Positions 1 through 12,720 of a DNA stretch of 64,000 nt are shown here, piece after piece (position 1 is the first letter of the stretch; each line of letters opens with the position of its first letter). A program made the position numbers and the translations under genes. Under the pieces are notes generated by a model. That model did no database searches. It was not told where the DNA came from and was given only the letters and a program-made list of their open reading frames with translations. Source of the DNA: Schistosoma mansoni (Eukaryota; Platyhelminthes; Trematoda; Strigeidida; Schistosomatidae); NCBI RefSeq assembly GCF_000237925.1, contig NC_031495.1:15201749-15265748 (forward strand), written 5' to 3'.

Positions 1-2060
1 TAAAGACAAATGTAAATTAAATGAACAGTTTATTAAGCTGATAGATGTCAATTCATTGATCACATTCTAATTTATTTATATACTGACACGTTACAATCAT
101 TTATCACACTACTGGTAGTATGACTAGCCTGAGAACTGACTGTGAACATGCATAAAAGAATCACTCTTCATTGATTTACACTGTCGACATAAACTGAATC
201 AGAATGAGTAAGTATTTCAAATGTCATTGTAGTCATATGATGTCATATTTATTTCATGATAGGACAATAAACTTTCTCACCACAATCATTAATTGATCTG
301 TTGATCATCAACATTATTTTCCTAGCTTCGTCCGAAGGTCTGTTAGTAGTAAAAATAAATTTTGTTGATTAATTAGTTTACTATGGACGCATCGTAACTA
401 GACAATTTTGTGCAGCTGAAAGTAAGCGATGCGGTGATGAATTATGTTGTATTACTTGAAAAGTCTTTAAAATTACTTATTTCATCCGATTACACTTTTG
501 AGTGGAAAAGATCTCGTATACACGTTCTATTTTTAGATGCCATTTCCATCTTCTAATTGTGGTTACCGTTAATTAAGTTCAGTGATATTAGAGCAGATCG
601 AAAGTAATGGATAGAAAATTCTGAACTCAAATGCAATTTACTAATATTTATTTTAAATAAAATACATAAAAAATAAAGAAATATATTCTAACAGTTAATA
701 AAAATGTGACACCATAAATAAAGCTTTTAAAGCAATCATTAGTAATCACAATTCTCGTTAGGAAATTCGCCATATGTACAATAACTGAAGGTAAATTAAA
801 AAGAATTATCGAGACCTGATGAGCAGTCGAAATAAATAATCAGTGGAATTTAACAGTAGAGGTAAAAATATTTTTTTATGCCTAATCTGCAATGGATTAG
901 GTAATTGAACTATCAAAGATGTTTAGGAATGGTCAAAACAATCAATAATTTCCAACAAATACAACAAAGAATATCAAGGCTAGATATACTATCCATAAAT
1001 TATAACAATGAAAGAACTTATTCGAACTAAACATGTGAATATCACTAAAGTTGAAAAATTGTTGCCGAAATCATTGAATTCAATTGATAAATGAGTAGAG
1101 GGACTGGAAGTGTAAATAGACAATTTGATTTTAATTAGACACTTATTCAACTGTAAAATGTATAAATAGATGCACAGTTGTTATAATTAGTCGAATTCTT
1201 ATATGACTAACTTCATTTTCTATATGACTTCTTAGAAATCAGCTCTGAATTCAATCTGCTAGTCATTTATATATCTTTTTTCTAAAATACTAATAACCCG
1301 GTTGTATAATACAGTATTACTGTTCTGATAGTCACAAATATTTTTTTCATTATTCCAGGTACCATTTTTCACTTGTATAGCAAAATGTATCAGTTACTGT
1401 ACAACATTTATGTACATTATTTGACAAGTGAAGTTCTAGTTCCCAGAGAATAGTTATTTCCATATTGTATTGAGCATTCATTATTATTACTACTACTACT
1501 ACTAAAAAAATTTACTTGAACAGACATTTTTCTAATATAAATGAGAAAATTATTAAGTCAGTCAACTGTAAACAAATAATCAGTCGAATAATTGATTTTG
1601 ATATCAAATCGAATAAATTCATTGAAATTAATTATGATGAGCATTAGTTGGCCAGGGTCAAGTTTATTTTACCTCTTGGTGATACTAATTATAGGACTGA
1701 TCCCTAGAAGTACGATGAGCATGGATCAATTAATTAGTGTAAATATATTTTGATGATTTTTTTAAATGTGAAAATTAGCAAATGACAATGTAAATCACCA
1801 GTGAAGTATTGAGATTACAAAATTAATAAATAAAGTTATTTACTGCGTTGAATGACTTCTGAATATGACATATCAAAGATGAATATCTCCATTATCTTCA
1901 TGAAAATCGATATATCCCGACGAGGATAATCAATGGTAACTGTTGGGATCTATTTATGGTCTAATACTATACATATGTTTTTATTGTATAATTATTAAAT
2001 AACTAAACTATGTATATTTATATTCCTCTTATTATAAGCCTCATTTTGACCTATAGACTA
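1..2060. other. AT-rich intergenic DNA, no gene seen
   Basis: I see no open frame with exon-like features on either strand and no repeat shared with the rest of the window. The stretch is AT-rich, with short runs such as a (TAC)n tract near 1490. It may hold old, unrecognisable repeats. Confidence 0.5.
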
Positions 2061-2063
2061 TTA

Positions 2064-2450
2064 TTATACGATTTGCCATTCTTAAGTTATGCTCAGTCTA
2101 TTAATTACAGTCTCCCACATTCACAGCCACCTCTGGCCAGATCTTGTACAAATGTTATTTTCTATTTTATGGTGTAATGTGGTCTGTTTGGTTTGTATAT
2201 AAACCTAGTATATTTGAAATATATGATTTATATCGTGGAGGTCGATATTGGTGTTCTGAACTTAACAGGCAGGGCTAGGCGGGAAGCAAGGATCGATAAG
2301 GACTCTAGACTGCTCGCACGGGTTGTATACGTCATTGGTTCGATCGATTAGTCACTGTTCTCTAACTGGCGGTATCATTGCGTTATATATTGATAGGGCA
2401 CAAGGCTACAATTTATAACAAAAATAACATAAGCTGGTTTAAGCAAGGAT
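2064..2450 (+). mobile_element. Solo LTR-like relic (family A)
   Basis: This stretch aligns by eye with 12147-12600 along most of its length. Shared blocks include the 'acagtctcccaca' segment, the 'tggtctg' segment, a TATA-like box and the 'gggctaggcg' block. The promoter-like TATA box, the downstream segment and the absence of any attached coding region suggest a single LTR left behind by an LTR retrotransposon. The family is not assigned. It is old and diverged. An unclassified dispersed repeat is the alternative. Confidence 0.4.
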
Positions 2451-2548
2451 ATTTTTTAGTCATATAAATTAATTCAGAGCAAAAAACACAATTGGTAACT
2501 CAAAAAATATTATGAAGATGACATTGTGATGTATTACATCAATACGAT

Positions 2549-4985
2549 TTCAGTGACTCCTCGTTTTACAAGTATAAGTAATAAGTGATTCCGACATAAC
2601 AATCATTGACGACCAGTCATAATGAATTGGCTATGGGAATTCCGGGGAAAAGAAAGGCAAAACAATCGCTGAAGGGGTCAATGTATAAGTTTCAGTTTTT
2701 AATGTGACTGTCTGGTTCCAGTTATAATTCAGTTGCCAGTTCAACTTACCCCAAACCCTGTTTCCTCGGTGATAAATAAACTTCTGCTCTCTTCTCAAAT
2801 CGCTGTTACAAAAAACGCTGCGGTTATTGGTGTAAGAACATGTTGACTTCAGTTGCAGAAGTAAAATCAATGCTTCCGTTTTGTGAAGGCGTCTTCATCA
2901 GATCTCATTTAATGCTCATCGGTGCATTGAAAGAACATATGCTTAAACAATCAAATCCGTAATTGCACTCAGAAATTATAGATATATTTAACGATGTAAC
3001 TGCTATATTTCCTGTTGCAATAAGGAACAGTTTTTGTGATTGAGGAAGATCGTCAACAAATTCTTTATTAAGGTTGACTCCGGGCGATTTTCACATGTTT
3101 CTTTATCAGATTTCTCTCATTCTAATTATCCAGTCACGTCGAGTGAAATTCAAAATTACTGTGAGGCAAACGTTTCAAATGAATCAATTTCTGATACGAT
3201 TTCTAATGATGTCATATCAGTTGCTGACTATCTTAGTGATTCATTAGTTTCTAATGAAGTCCTTAATGAAATTCAGAAAGATATTTCAAATTAATCAAGT
3301 TCTGGTGATATCATGACAAATGTTGCTTGTCTTCACAATGAATTTACTTCTAGTGAAAACCTTAGTCAATATGAAACACAAATTCTCAATAGGTTCAAAT
3401 TTAATTATAGTTTTGATGGTTCCATATAAAATGTTATTTATCCTCACAATCCGTTCAGTCCTAGTTAGTGTGAGAAATATGTTTTAAATGAGTCATAGCC
3501 TGATCAAAATTCAGATTTTGTAGTAGTAGATGCTGGGTGCTCTCACACTTCATATATGTCACGTAGAATCGCTCTTCAATGCTATGATGAGTCATTTGAT
3601 ATAACAAGTGTTTGCAAAGCAGTCCTGAAACCAGAATGTCCATGGGTGATGTCGTTCATACAGTGGTAAAATCTAAATTCCGTCCCCAAGCCTGACAGGG
3701 TAATGCTTGGTGCATGCGATGATACGAATGAAGATTTATTTAAAAGAAAGCGGCTGACACTGACTCAAAAGTTCATGCTTACCCCAGGAATCTGGGGTCA
3801 AACAAAGATAAAAAGCGTGTTAATTTCATCTCTCCAAAAATGTTATATATGAACAAATTGCACAAGGTATTCAGTGTTTCTGGAAAACTGTATGATGAGA
3901 AGTTATCAAAATTCAGGATTCGTTATAGCTATCTAAAAATAATTGACGATTCTTATAATATCCTTCTTGTTTATTTGGAAAAAGTGAATGTCAGATACAT
4001 AAAGGTAAACCTTGTTCGAATGCTTTGGAAATTAAGCAAGCCAACATGAATCACATGCATTGTTACTGGCAAGTCGAAATATAAAATGTGCTTATTCGTA
4101 TTGTGAATGGAATAATGTCATCGTAATTTTTCGTATGAAAGGTGGAAAAATCATCATGTATAATATTAACCAAACAGATCAAAATCATACAAAAGGATCC
4201 TTCAACCTTTACGATTACCCACACACCCTCAATACTTTCATATAATGGAAGAGTAAGTAGTGTTGGGACAGTTCAGATCAATAATGTCGCATTATTTGTA
4301 ACGTGCTTATGTGAAGATCTAACATTGTTTCGCGGTGGAGGAAGAATCATATATGCATTGAATGAAGGAGCATAGCAAGAAATTACAAGGTTAAATAGAC
4401 TTTTTACAAATGAAGCTGAAAAATCCATCTGGAAGATGGAGCATGACCGGCCAAGATCCCAGCGAGTATGAAAAAGAACAACAACTTTTCGAATAGACTC
4501 TCCACGGAAAACTTATTCCATTAAAAAAGAAGAGGAGCTGATATGATGAGATTGAAAGGCAAAATTACATTCTTTTACTCACTTAGATTTTTGTTCAACA
4601 TTACTTCCGTTTTAATTCAATGTGATGATTACTTAGTGTAGCACATGGTTTATTTTTCCCTATGTATAACATAATACATTCTTGTATTCAATTGACATGA
4701 GCTATGCTCAGCATGACATGTAGCATGTGATTTGTTATAACTCTGGGTAATTTTTCACATATATGATTTCATCCAAATTCATAAATCAAAATAGGTGTGC
4801 AATTAATCTATAAATGAGTGTATTTTCGACTAGGGTCATTGTCATGTTTTAAGTTTAATAAATCTTCATTTATACCAGTCTTGGTGTTTTTATTTCGCGT
4901 CATGGAAATTACAATGGTTCCTTCTTTTACAAGTATAAGTAATAAGTGATTTCGACATAACAGTTATTGACGACCAGTCATAACA
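2549..4985 (+). mobile_element. Decayed LTR-retrotransposon relic
   Basis: A segment of about 75 bp at 2549-2625 recurs as a direct repeat at about 4907-4985, as expected for the tail of a 5' LTR and the matching tail of a 3' LTR. The 3' copy is preceded by a TATA box near 4810 and an AATAAA near 4857, which fits an LTR beginning near 4620. The internal part has only short coding remnants, one of which looks like an aspartic-protease-type Asp-Ala-Gly-Cys segment. The element is a fossil with many breaks, and its 5' LTR is largely missing. Another relic of the same LTR lies at 23100-23375. Confidence 0.5.
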
Positions 4986-4989
4986 ACGA

Positions 4990-6045
4990 CCGATTTCAAA
5001 TCATTATATTTTAAAAGGAGATCAACATCAGAAGCAATGATGAAATATCAACAAATGGAAAGAATAATGCAGGTTAATCTTCATCCACTATTCTCAATAG
5101 TTTCATTCTATTCAGATACAAAATTTCTCTGTTAGATTTATTTATTCGCTAATGTGTATACCAAAACTTTAATGAGTAACCATATATCTTAAATCTGCTA
5201 CAGATGATGTAGGTTGTCAAATGTCAATCAAATCGGTCCAGTTTCACAATACTACTAGTTGTTATTTACTAAGACTAATAGAACAGATAACAAGTTCATC
5301 TGTAAAGTAAACATTGAGGGTCATTTAATATCTAAATTGTTTAAACCAACATACTTAAAGGCTTCACTAAAGGGTTGGATAAATCTATGGGTTTTTCGTG
5401 TTTTATTTTGGTTTGAGAGTGCTATATCGTCTTTTCATTTTAAGTTAGCTAAAACTATTCGTATACTATTTACCATCTGAAAAAACAAAAGAATTAGATC
5501 TAACGGTGGCCTTTACAGGTGATGGAAATCACAAAGTTAACCAGTACGAAATATTAAAAACATGGACAATACAAATTTTTTCAGCGCATTATATAAATTC
5601 TCATCAGCTGTTACATACCACTACAATTACAAAAAAATAGCTATGTGGGTGGAAATACTTGACAATATTATCGTTGTCTTCTTAAACAATTTTCACTGAT
5701 AGGTATCGTTACCGAGATTTGACTTGATAATTTCGAATAGACTGCGCATTGGGTAGATTGTTGTTAGTCAAAGAGACAAAAGCCTTACGAAGAATATTCT
5801 TTTCAATCAGTTCTCTTCAGATTCTATAATTACATATCCAAATTAATGATCGAAAAAAGTGACTTGGTTTGAACAATATTTACACCAGAGTGATCTATGT
5901 ACTTATTTTAATGGAAACAAAACTTGCATCATATAGCATTCGAATATAATTTATGTAACTTTTCTCTTAAGTGACGATATACTCAGAAGGGGTTTTGTGG
6001 AGATTTCAGTATTTTTCAAACTTCGTGGATTGGTTGAAGTTAGAC
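4990..6045. other. Intergenic, no gene seen
   Basis: The stretch is AT-rich with no exon-like open frame. Its last 75 bases ('agaaggggttttgtgg' onward) match the DNA that also precedes the SINE copies near 51.1-51.5 kb, so they probably belong to that repeat. Confidence 0.4.
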
Positions 6046-6240
6046 ATTAACACCGTTGGATGCCGGCTCAGTGGTCTATCGGTTAAGTGCTCTGGCGCGA
6101 GACTGGTAGGTCCTGGGTTCGAATCTCTCGAGGCGAGGTCGTGGATGCGCACTGCTGAGGAGTTCCACAATAGGACAAAACGGCCGTCCAGTGCTTCCAG
6201 GTTTTCCATGGTGGTCTAGCTTCAATTGACTCATGATTTC
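5975..6240 (+). repeat. tRNA-derived SINE (family A)
   Basis: The head resembles a tRNA gene. It has an A-box-like 'tggtctatcggttaagtg' segment and a B box 'ggttcgaatc' at about 6117-6126, followed by a conserved body ending 'ggtggtctagcttcaattg'. The same unit occurs at 51540-51735 (plus), 51187-51310 (minus) and 17275-17465 (minus). Non-tRNA flanks and repeated copies show that it is a SINE and not a functional tRNA gene. Confidence 0.7.
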
Positions 6241-7020
6241 AACTATGAAAAATTACGATATACTATTTCACGATACTGAAAACATTCGACAAATTTTTTA
6301 AAATTAGAAACATTCTAATGTAAAAATGTAAATTTTGTCATTCAATCAAAATAGTTTATACTAGATAAGTCTCAACTAGTCAGATTACAGCAATGGATCA
6401 TTGACAACCGATTAACAAATTATTACAAGTAACGAAAAGTGTCTTCCTAATTACATGAGCACATAGTTTGAAATACAAGTTAACTAATCGCTTATTGGTA
6501 AATATTTATAATCGTACCCCTAAATTTTTTATTAATAGGGGTCAAGAATCATAATAACCGTGACAATAATATCGGTTTAAGACAAAATACATCGTTTAAA
6601 ATCATAGCATATGAATTTGGGATTGTAAAATAAAAATAATCGTTACTGTCAGGATCACTAGTATGAAATGTTGACTTGAATAAGTATATACATCACATTA
6701 AAGTATGAGCTTTATGATCAGAATAAATATGGTTAACATGGCTTAAGGGAGATAATAATGTAATTAAATGTCAGAAATCACGTAATATGTAGAATAATAT
6801 GAACTAGATATGATTTAGTAAACAGATGGTGGATGCTGAATGAAAATCAGGTTATATATGTGTACTACTGACAAATATCAATTTAGGGTAAAACATATAA
6901 GTTTGGCTCTCCTTTTCGTTTTTGCCAATTCTTTTCCATCTGATGTAAGTACAAAATAAAAACAAACTTTAATATAAATAATCTATATTAACCGTTTGTC
7001 TTTATTCACTTAGTATTGTT
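6241..7020. other. Intergenic, no gene seen
   Basis: AT-rich sequence without a convincing frame or a repeat that I can match inside the window. Confidence 0.4.
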
Positions 7021-7027
7021 TGCTTAA

Positions 7028-7233
7028 ATGTTCGCATTGATGTTTAGGACTGCAACTGGTCAGTCCCTAATTAGCATATTTGCATACTGTGAGTATTGCT
7101 TCGACATAGTCTTAATTCACAAGCATTGTAAGCAAAGATGGATAGTGGCTAGCAGGTACATCCAGCTGACGAGTCCCAAATAGGACGAAACGCGCGTCCT
7201 GGATTTAACTGTTAGCCACTATCCATCTTTGTT
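7028..7233 (+). repeat. SM-alpha-type repeat, two halves joined in opposite directions
   Basis: The first ~100 bases match the flank of SM-alpha-type units read backwards (compare 20741-20800). The second part is a forward hammerhead segment. The hammerhead is bracketed by a 21-bp inverted repeat with one mismatch ('gatggatagtggctagc' near 7138 and its complement near 7211-7230). The unit therefore looks like a head-to-head junction of two repeat copies, not a simple insertion. Confidence 0.6.
7156..7206 (+). ncRNA. Hammerhead ribozyme (schistosome SM-alpha type), core intact
   Basis: The conserved core CTGACGA (fits CUGANGA) is at 7166-7172, stem II is 'gtcc...ggac', and GAAA is at 7187-7190. 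A short palindromic stem III (cgcgcg) follows, then the cleavage triplet GTC at 7196-7198. Stem I forms between 'atccag' and 'ctggat'. Hammerheads of this type are known from the schistosome SM-alpha retroposon, where they self-cleave. Cleavage is predicted after 7198. The copy is intergenic. Confidence 0.8.
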
Positions 7234-7239
7234 TATCTT

Positions 7240-7565
7240 TATATTTATAACGTAGATTTTTTGTTTTTAAACAATGTTGTACTTTTGTGAAACATTCAAG
7301 AGATGAAATATACCTTCCGTCATTTTCTATTGATTATTTAAACTAATTAAATAGTAAAGACTATTAAATTTTAAATAAATTTGACCTTGAAGAAAACTAA
7401 TTTGAATAAGTAATAAAAATGAAGTTTTTTCTTAAAAATATAAAAATTTTCCATATCTTAAATAAATATAATGTATATTGATTGACATACATAATAAATG
7501 ATTCTTCTAAAGGAAACTGTAATAATAAAATGTAACTATTTTTGAATTGATTAATGAACTTGAAT
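7240..7565. other. Intergenic, no gene seen
   Basis: AT-rich spacer between the SM-alpha junction and the Penelope-like element, with no supported feature. Confidence 0.4.
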
Positions 7566-7567
7566 AA

Positions 7568-9358
7568 TTGAGACATAAATCCAATCAAAAAGCTAGACAG
7601 TCGTACTTCAAAAACTTTAAACAAGCTCGTCAGAGCAGGAGAAATAACAAAGCAAGATCAATGGAGAATGAAATCCAATGGACCAGTACTCCCTCGATTC
7701 TACGGCAGGCCGATGATACACAAACCAAACATCCCACTACGTCCAATTGTAGCACTACCGGGAACGCTAACGTACCATTTGTTAAGAGAAATTTCACGAA
7801 TACTGAAACATTTAGTGGATTCATCGAACCATTCAATCAAATCCGACACATAATTCCTTGATCAGATTAAGAACATTCAAATCAACGACGACGACCTGAT
7901 GATATCCTTTGACGTAACAGCGCTATTCACCTCAATTGAACCAAACAACAAAAGAAACGCTATCTTTGCTTCTAACCAACGACGAAAATCTCTCAAAGTA
8001 CACGAAGCTTCAAAGTTAAAGTCTACTAGAACTCATAGATTTATGCCTAACAACACATTTCCAAATCAACAACAAAATCTACGAACAAAAAAGGGACACC
8101 GATGGGATCACCAATATCAAGACTTGCCGCAGAAGCAGTATTGCAGAGACTAGAAGCCGTGATCTTACCAGTGATCAAACCAAAAATTTGGGTTGGTTAT
8201 AGAGAAGACACATTCATCATCGTCAAAAAAGATGAACTAGAAAACACCTACAGGCAGATCAACAACGTCTTCAATGACATCAAGTTCACCATGGAACAAG
8301 AGTCGAACGACAAGCTATCATTCTTGGATATATTAATCACCAGAACCGACACAGGTAAACTGGAGACTCAAGTGTACAGGAAGCCGACCCACACTGATCA
8401 AATTCTTAACTACAATAGCAACAGCCCAAGAGCTCACAAAATCAACTGTGTACAAACTTTGTTCAAGAGAGCGAGGACACACTGCAACACAATTACAGCA
8501 CAGAAAAATGAAGAAAAATACTTGAAAACCATCCTTCAAAAGAACGGCTACTTAATCAATTTCATCAAAAAATACCAACCGCATCCATCATCAGAAATAA
8601 AGTCAACTACAGAAATCAACAAAAGGATCACCATACCATACATAAAAGGTATATCGGGAACGACAAAGAGACTGCTAAAAGCCTTCAGAATAAATGTTGC
8701 TCACAAACCAACAAAATCCCTCCATTCAATCTTATGCAAACCAAAAGATGAAATAACAAAAGAAGACAAACCAAACATCATCTACAAAATAAATTGTGCC
8801 AACTGCAACAAACACTACATCGGACAAAGCGGACGCCCTCTTCATCTTCGCCTGCAAGAACATCAATTAGCAGTCAAACACCATGACATGTCTTCACTTA
8901 TATCCATGCACGTGGACAACTACAGACACACATTCGACTGGAAAAATGTGGAGATTTTGGATAGAGGCAATTCCAAAAACACCAGAGAATTTTCAGAAGC
9001 TTGGCACTCAGGTCAATCAGCAATAAACAAGCACATTGAAATCAATCCAATTTATCAACCAATCAGGAAAATTATGCAGAAACATAGGAACAAAAATCAA
9101 ACCAATGGGAGATACAACCAAAACAAAGAAATAAACAATGACAGATTTGATGTCAACAAGAACCAATCAACATCGAGGTGCACAGGACAAGCTGTAAACC
9201 ACATGTGGAGAAATTCAAACACTTCACTTCTACTCGAAGTTTGTGCTGATGATGTCGTTCAGAAGGACGATGAAAGCTCCACGACCAAACCATCCAGCTC
9301 AGAGAATAAAACTCCATCAAAAGTTGAGAAGTTCATTCATCTATCAGTTCATATATAA
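7568..9358 (+). mobile_element. Penelope-like retroelement, 5'-truncated and decayed
   Basis: Reverse transcriptase remnants run from about 7570. They show 'RFYGRPMIHKPNIPLRPIVA' near 7700-7760 and the 'FDVTALFTSI' block near 7905, and then continue in the long frame 8102-9358 (418 residues). That frame holds the end of the RT and a GIY-YIG endonuclease domain near residues 225-275 ('YKINCANCNKHYIGQSGR'). RT plus GIY-YIG is the signature of Penelope-like elements. The N-terminal part is missing and the RT half is broken across frames, so I expect no activity. Its 3' end carries a hammerhead-like motif at 9236-9290. Shorter relics of the same end lie at 23914-24055, 40975-41095 and 63570-63660. 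Confidence 0.85.
9236..9290 (+). ncRNA. Hammerhead-like motif in the Penelope-like element 3' end
   Basis: CTGATGA lies at 9246-9252. A 7-bp stem II (gtcgttc with ggacgat, including G-U pairs, loop AGAA) and GAAA at 9272-9275 follow. After it comes a tiny palindromic AGCT stem III and a CTC cleavage triplet ending at 9279. Stem I can form between 'gtttgtg' and 'cac..aaac' with an internal loop. Penelope-like elements of other animals are known to carry minimal type I hammerheads. Unusually, the motif lies inside the long reading frame. Activity is inferred, not seen. Confidence 0.6.
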
Positions 9359-9559
9359 CCATATTTTAATTGATTTGTGTGCTAATGAATACAGTAAAAG
9401 AATTCACTGATGGATATTTAATTAAAATATTCTTAAGAAACTTATAATCTTTATAAACAGTAAGTGTTTTCGAAATCCTTTTCTGATTGTAAATGCTTCT
9501 TTCCAATGGTCCTTCATAGTAGTTTCTTCTGTTTTCAGTAGATCTTTTAAGGCTTGGAA

Positions 9560-9965
9560 CCTGTTGTTGAGAGGTGTGTATGAGGAGCATATTATTCTTC
9601 GTGCTGGATTACAGCATCATATCTCTCGTACTTAACCCTTGCTGTTCAGTTTGGGTCCAATGGGTTTCACTGATTCCAAGAACCGCCAAGTTGTATCTCC
9701 CGGTCTCTCACATTATCCGAACATTCCATATACCTACAAAAATTGTCACTGCGGTTGTTAGAAGGTGCATCGGCCTCGTGATTTCCGAAGAATATCGGCT
9801 TTCACCATGAGGTGTCATAACTTTTCTAAATAAAGATCAGGTCAAAGTTTAAATTTTTTCTGATTAGCGTTTTTTTTACCAAGGTTATTTTCTACGGGGT
9901 GGGATTGCTGACTCTATGCGCAACCCTCCTCCTTTATCCGGACTTGAGAGCAGCAGTAATCCGAG
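9560..9965 (-). mobile_element. RTE-type LINE, 5'-end fragment
   Basis: Read on the minus strand, this matches the leader and endonuclease start of the RTE element at 33725-34130. Shared blocks include 'ccggataaagga', 'ctaatcagaaaaa', 'tcttcggaaatcacgaggc' and the start of the endonuclease frame. Only the 5' end of the LINE is present, which is unusual because LINE relics are usually 5'-truncated. Confidence 0.6.
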
Positions 9966-10254
9966 AATGAATACAGGCATTGTTTAAGCATGTGGATAGT
10001 GGTAAAACCGGATCTCATATCCTTAGGGAGTTACAGTTACATGGAACACTACTAGTTTATAATGTTATATTAATAAATCCCTTTAGATCAGAAAAATACT
10101 TAAATATCATAAGTTACTTAAGCCAAACTGGAGAAAGATTTGAGATGACTTTTGAATACTGTTTGAGCTATCATTTTCATTTACTAAATGAGCTAGCTAA
10201 ATACGTGTATATCTCCTCACTTAAAATATATTTGTATTTTCAAAATCACTTCCT

Positions 10255-10450
10255 CTTTGTGCTTCTATGTAACATCTGAAACTTAATCGTTGCTGCGAGA
10301 AGGCAGTGAATAGGGTTTTCCTGGTATCGCCTGTATACGCCTGGCCGTTTGAAAGCATTTCGAGAGGGAGAACGGACTCCCCCCACCCTCGGTCGTACCA
10401 GGGCATTTGGGGTATAGTCGTGGAAATTCAAATTTGGAATAGGCAAAACT
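10255..10450 (-). repeat. Non-LTR retroelement 3'-region fragment (family R)
   Basis: Read on the minus strand it matches 41290-41420: the shared blocks are 'aaatgccctggta', 'ccctctcga' and 'cactgccttct'. It probably comes from the 3' half of a non-LTR element whose tail is seen at 40240-40610 and 41440-41820. Confidence 0.5.
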
Positions 10451-10499
10451 GCAAGATTCTTACAACTTAAGGAAAGAAAAAGACTGATGGGGGGATAAA

Positions 10500-12110
10500 G
10501 ATTTTAACCACCCGTCCGAAACACAATAACCACTTAAACCAAATGCATTTATTTATTTGTTAGTTTAGATGGTATTCGATGAATAACAGGAGAAATACAA
10601 AAAGGATTGACACAAAATCAATACAAAATGTATGCTGTATTTTATATTGAATAAACTGTGTACTAAATTAATACAAGGAATATTACACAGAAATAAAACG
10701 TGTATTATGATGAACAAATATCACATTGAATTGAAAACGGATGTACCAATCAACTAAAATCATACAGAATTAAAACATGAAATGTTTTATCACATTCTAA
10801 TAACCTCAACGTTTTTAGAAATCTACAGTTATAAGAAGTGTACATTTTAATTATGCTTATATGTGTAATATAACTATATACAGACCATTTTATGAATTAC
10901 TGTTTAAATATCACGGCTTAGTAACTGATACTGACTAGTTTATAATTATGGACAAACGGTAGATATATTTCTTTAATATAATATTCTGTCCGTTGGCCAG
11001 TGATCCTGTATTTTTTTGTATTGATTGGGTTCAGGTATAGGTTTTGTGTAAATTACCAACTTATCATAATAGTTACATTGATATATTCTAGTAATGCAAC
11101 TCATTTACCAAGTCCATGTATTCTGTATCTTGCTTTCAGCTACAATATTTGTGTAAAGACTAGTGATACTCTTCAGCTGACCAGATATAAATAGATAAGA
11201 TGGGGTTTAGATATGAAACCTATTGATTGACAACCGTATGTGGAAATTTATAAATCATATCTCACATAGATATACAGGGTACTTTGGATCTAATACTCCT
11301 ATAGTACTTCTACACCTTTTCTTCGCACATAGTAAGAACCTAACGGAAATTTCCTATCCCACATTTATTCTTCTTGGTGATCTAAAAAAATTGTACAGTT
11401 ATTATTATTACATACATTGATTTATAGTTTAAACATTGTGACATAATGAATTTACTTAAAGTTTTCTTTTTAATAGAAGGACAAGTAAGTGAAACTATTC
11501 AGAGATTTCAGTAAATATTCAATTCTTGTTTTAACAGTTTACAGGTATAACGTTATAAGGTTAAAAAAAAGAAATTAGAAATAACCTTTGTGAAACGTGA
11601 CACTAGTTTTTGAAATGACAGAAAATCTGATCACATGTAAACCACATGAGAATGATGGAAAGTAGAAAAGGGTGATAACGGTGAAAATCATAAATAGTTC
11701 ATATTATGAAATCCTATTTTTACACTTATAAACATTATACTTCTATTACAAAAAGATGGTCAAAACAAAAAGGTAGTAACCTATTTTGAAACCAAGTGTT
11801 TCTATTTTCCTTACTTTAATACTTAATTTTAAAAGATACATTAAAATTTGGTACGGCAATGTGATGCACAAAAATTAGCTTGAATAGAATGATTTCCGCG
11901 TCTGTCTCTTCTGAATATGTTCCCCGATTCTTTTTAAATATTCTATTTATAATTAGAAGTAGGTATATGATATGAGTTAGGAAACCACTGGACATTTGCT
12001 TCATTCATCTTTCACAGATCGATAGGAAACCTGATATATCCTAAACGAAGAATAAATGACGTATAACTGCTAGGAATAATAAATGGACTATCATTACATA
12101 TATTCCTACT
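10500..12110. other. Intergenic, no gene seen
   Basis: AT-rich sequence with only short chance frames. No repeat match inside the window was found. Confidence 0.4.
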
Positions 12111-12112
12111 AG

Positions 12113-12114
<2 letters not shown>

Positions 12115-12147
<33 letters not shown>
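12115..12147. repeat. (TA)n microsatellite
   Basis: An uninterrupted alternating TA tract of 33 bases directly precedes the LTR-like repeat at 12147. Confidence 0.95.
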
Positions 12148-12149
<2 letters not shown>

Positions 12150-12600
12150 TGTTCCTTTCGTTTGTCCTGTTGGCTATTGTGATACGATTTACCATTATTA
12201 ACTTACTTCCGATTTATTGGTTACAGTCTCCCATACTCACAGCCACTTTCGGTTTGATCTTGTATAATTTTTATTTTCTACTTTGTGGTGTGATGTGGTC
12301 TGGTTCGCTTAAATATAAACTGCGTATTTCTGAAATACATGATTCATACAGTGGAAGCTGAGATTGTGTTCTGAACTCAACGGGTAGGGCTAGGCGAGAA
12401 GAACTAATAAAGACCCAGAGTTGACTCAAGGCTGCTCTTGCTGGTCAACGCGTCATCGGTTTGGCACACGGTTAATGTTGTATAAGTTAGTGTTTTGATT
12501 AGCGATCTTATCATGAGACAATTGACGGGATATACGACATAACAATACTGATTCTCCTCTAAAGGAAACAAATTGTTGGTGCTGAACCAATACACACAGT
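12147..12600 (+). mobile_element. Solo LTR-like relic (family A)
   Basis: This is the second copy of the repeat at 2064-2450. It has a TATA-like box near 12313, an AATAAA within 'actaataaagaccc' near 12405, and no attached coding region. A third, shorter fragment (the 'tgactcaaggctgct' block) lies near 20995-21135. It is interpreted as a solo LTR of a fossil LTR retrotransposon; family not assigned. Confidence 0.45.
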
Positions 12601-12714
12601 AACCAACACTAAGAATTCACTTCTGCACAGAAATACTTGGATTATTTGACAAGATTTTCAATGAATTATTTAACATACAAATAAGCACAAAACAATGTAT
12701 TTTTGTGCAATGAT

Positions 12715-12720
12715 TTTATT
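12715..12720 (-). promoter_or_regulatory. Candidate poly(A) signal of the coiled-coil gene
   Basis: AATAAA on the minus strand, about 330 bases past the stop codon at 13048. It is the first canonical hexamer that I found downstream; its use is inferred. Confidence 0.35.

Noticed and set aside
6060-6130. Possible tRNA gene
   Set aside because: A and B boxes are present, but the fold and 3' end are not those of a tRNA and the unit recurs with a conserved non-tRNA body; it is a SINE head.
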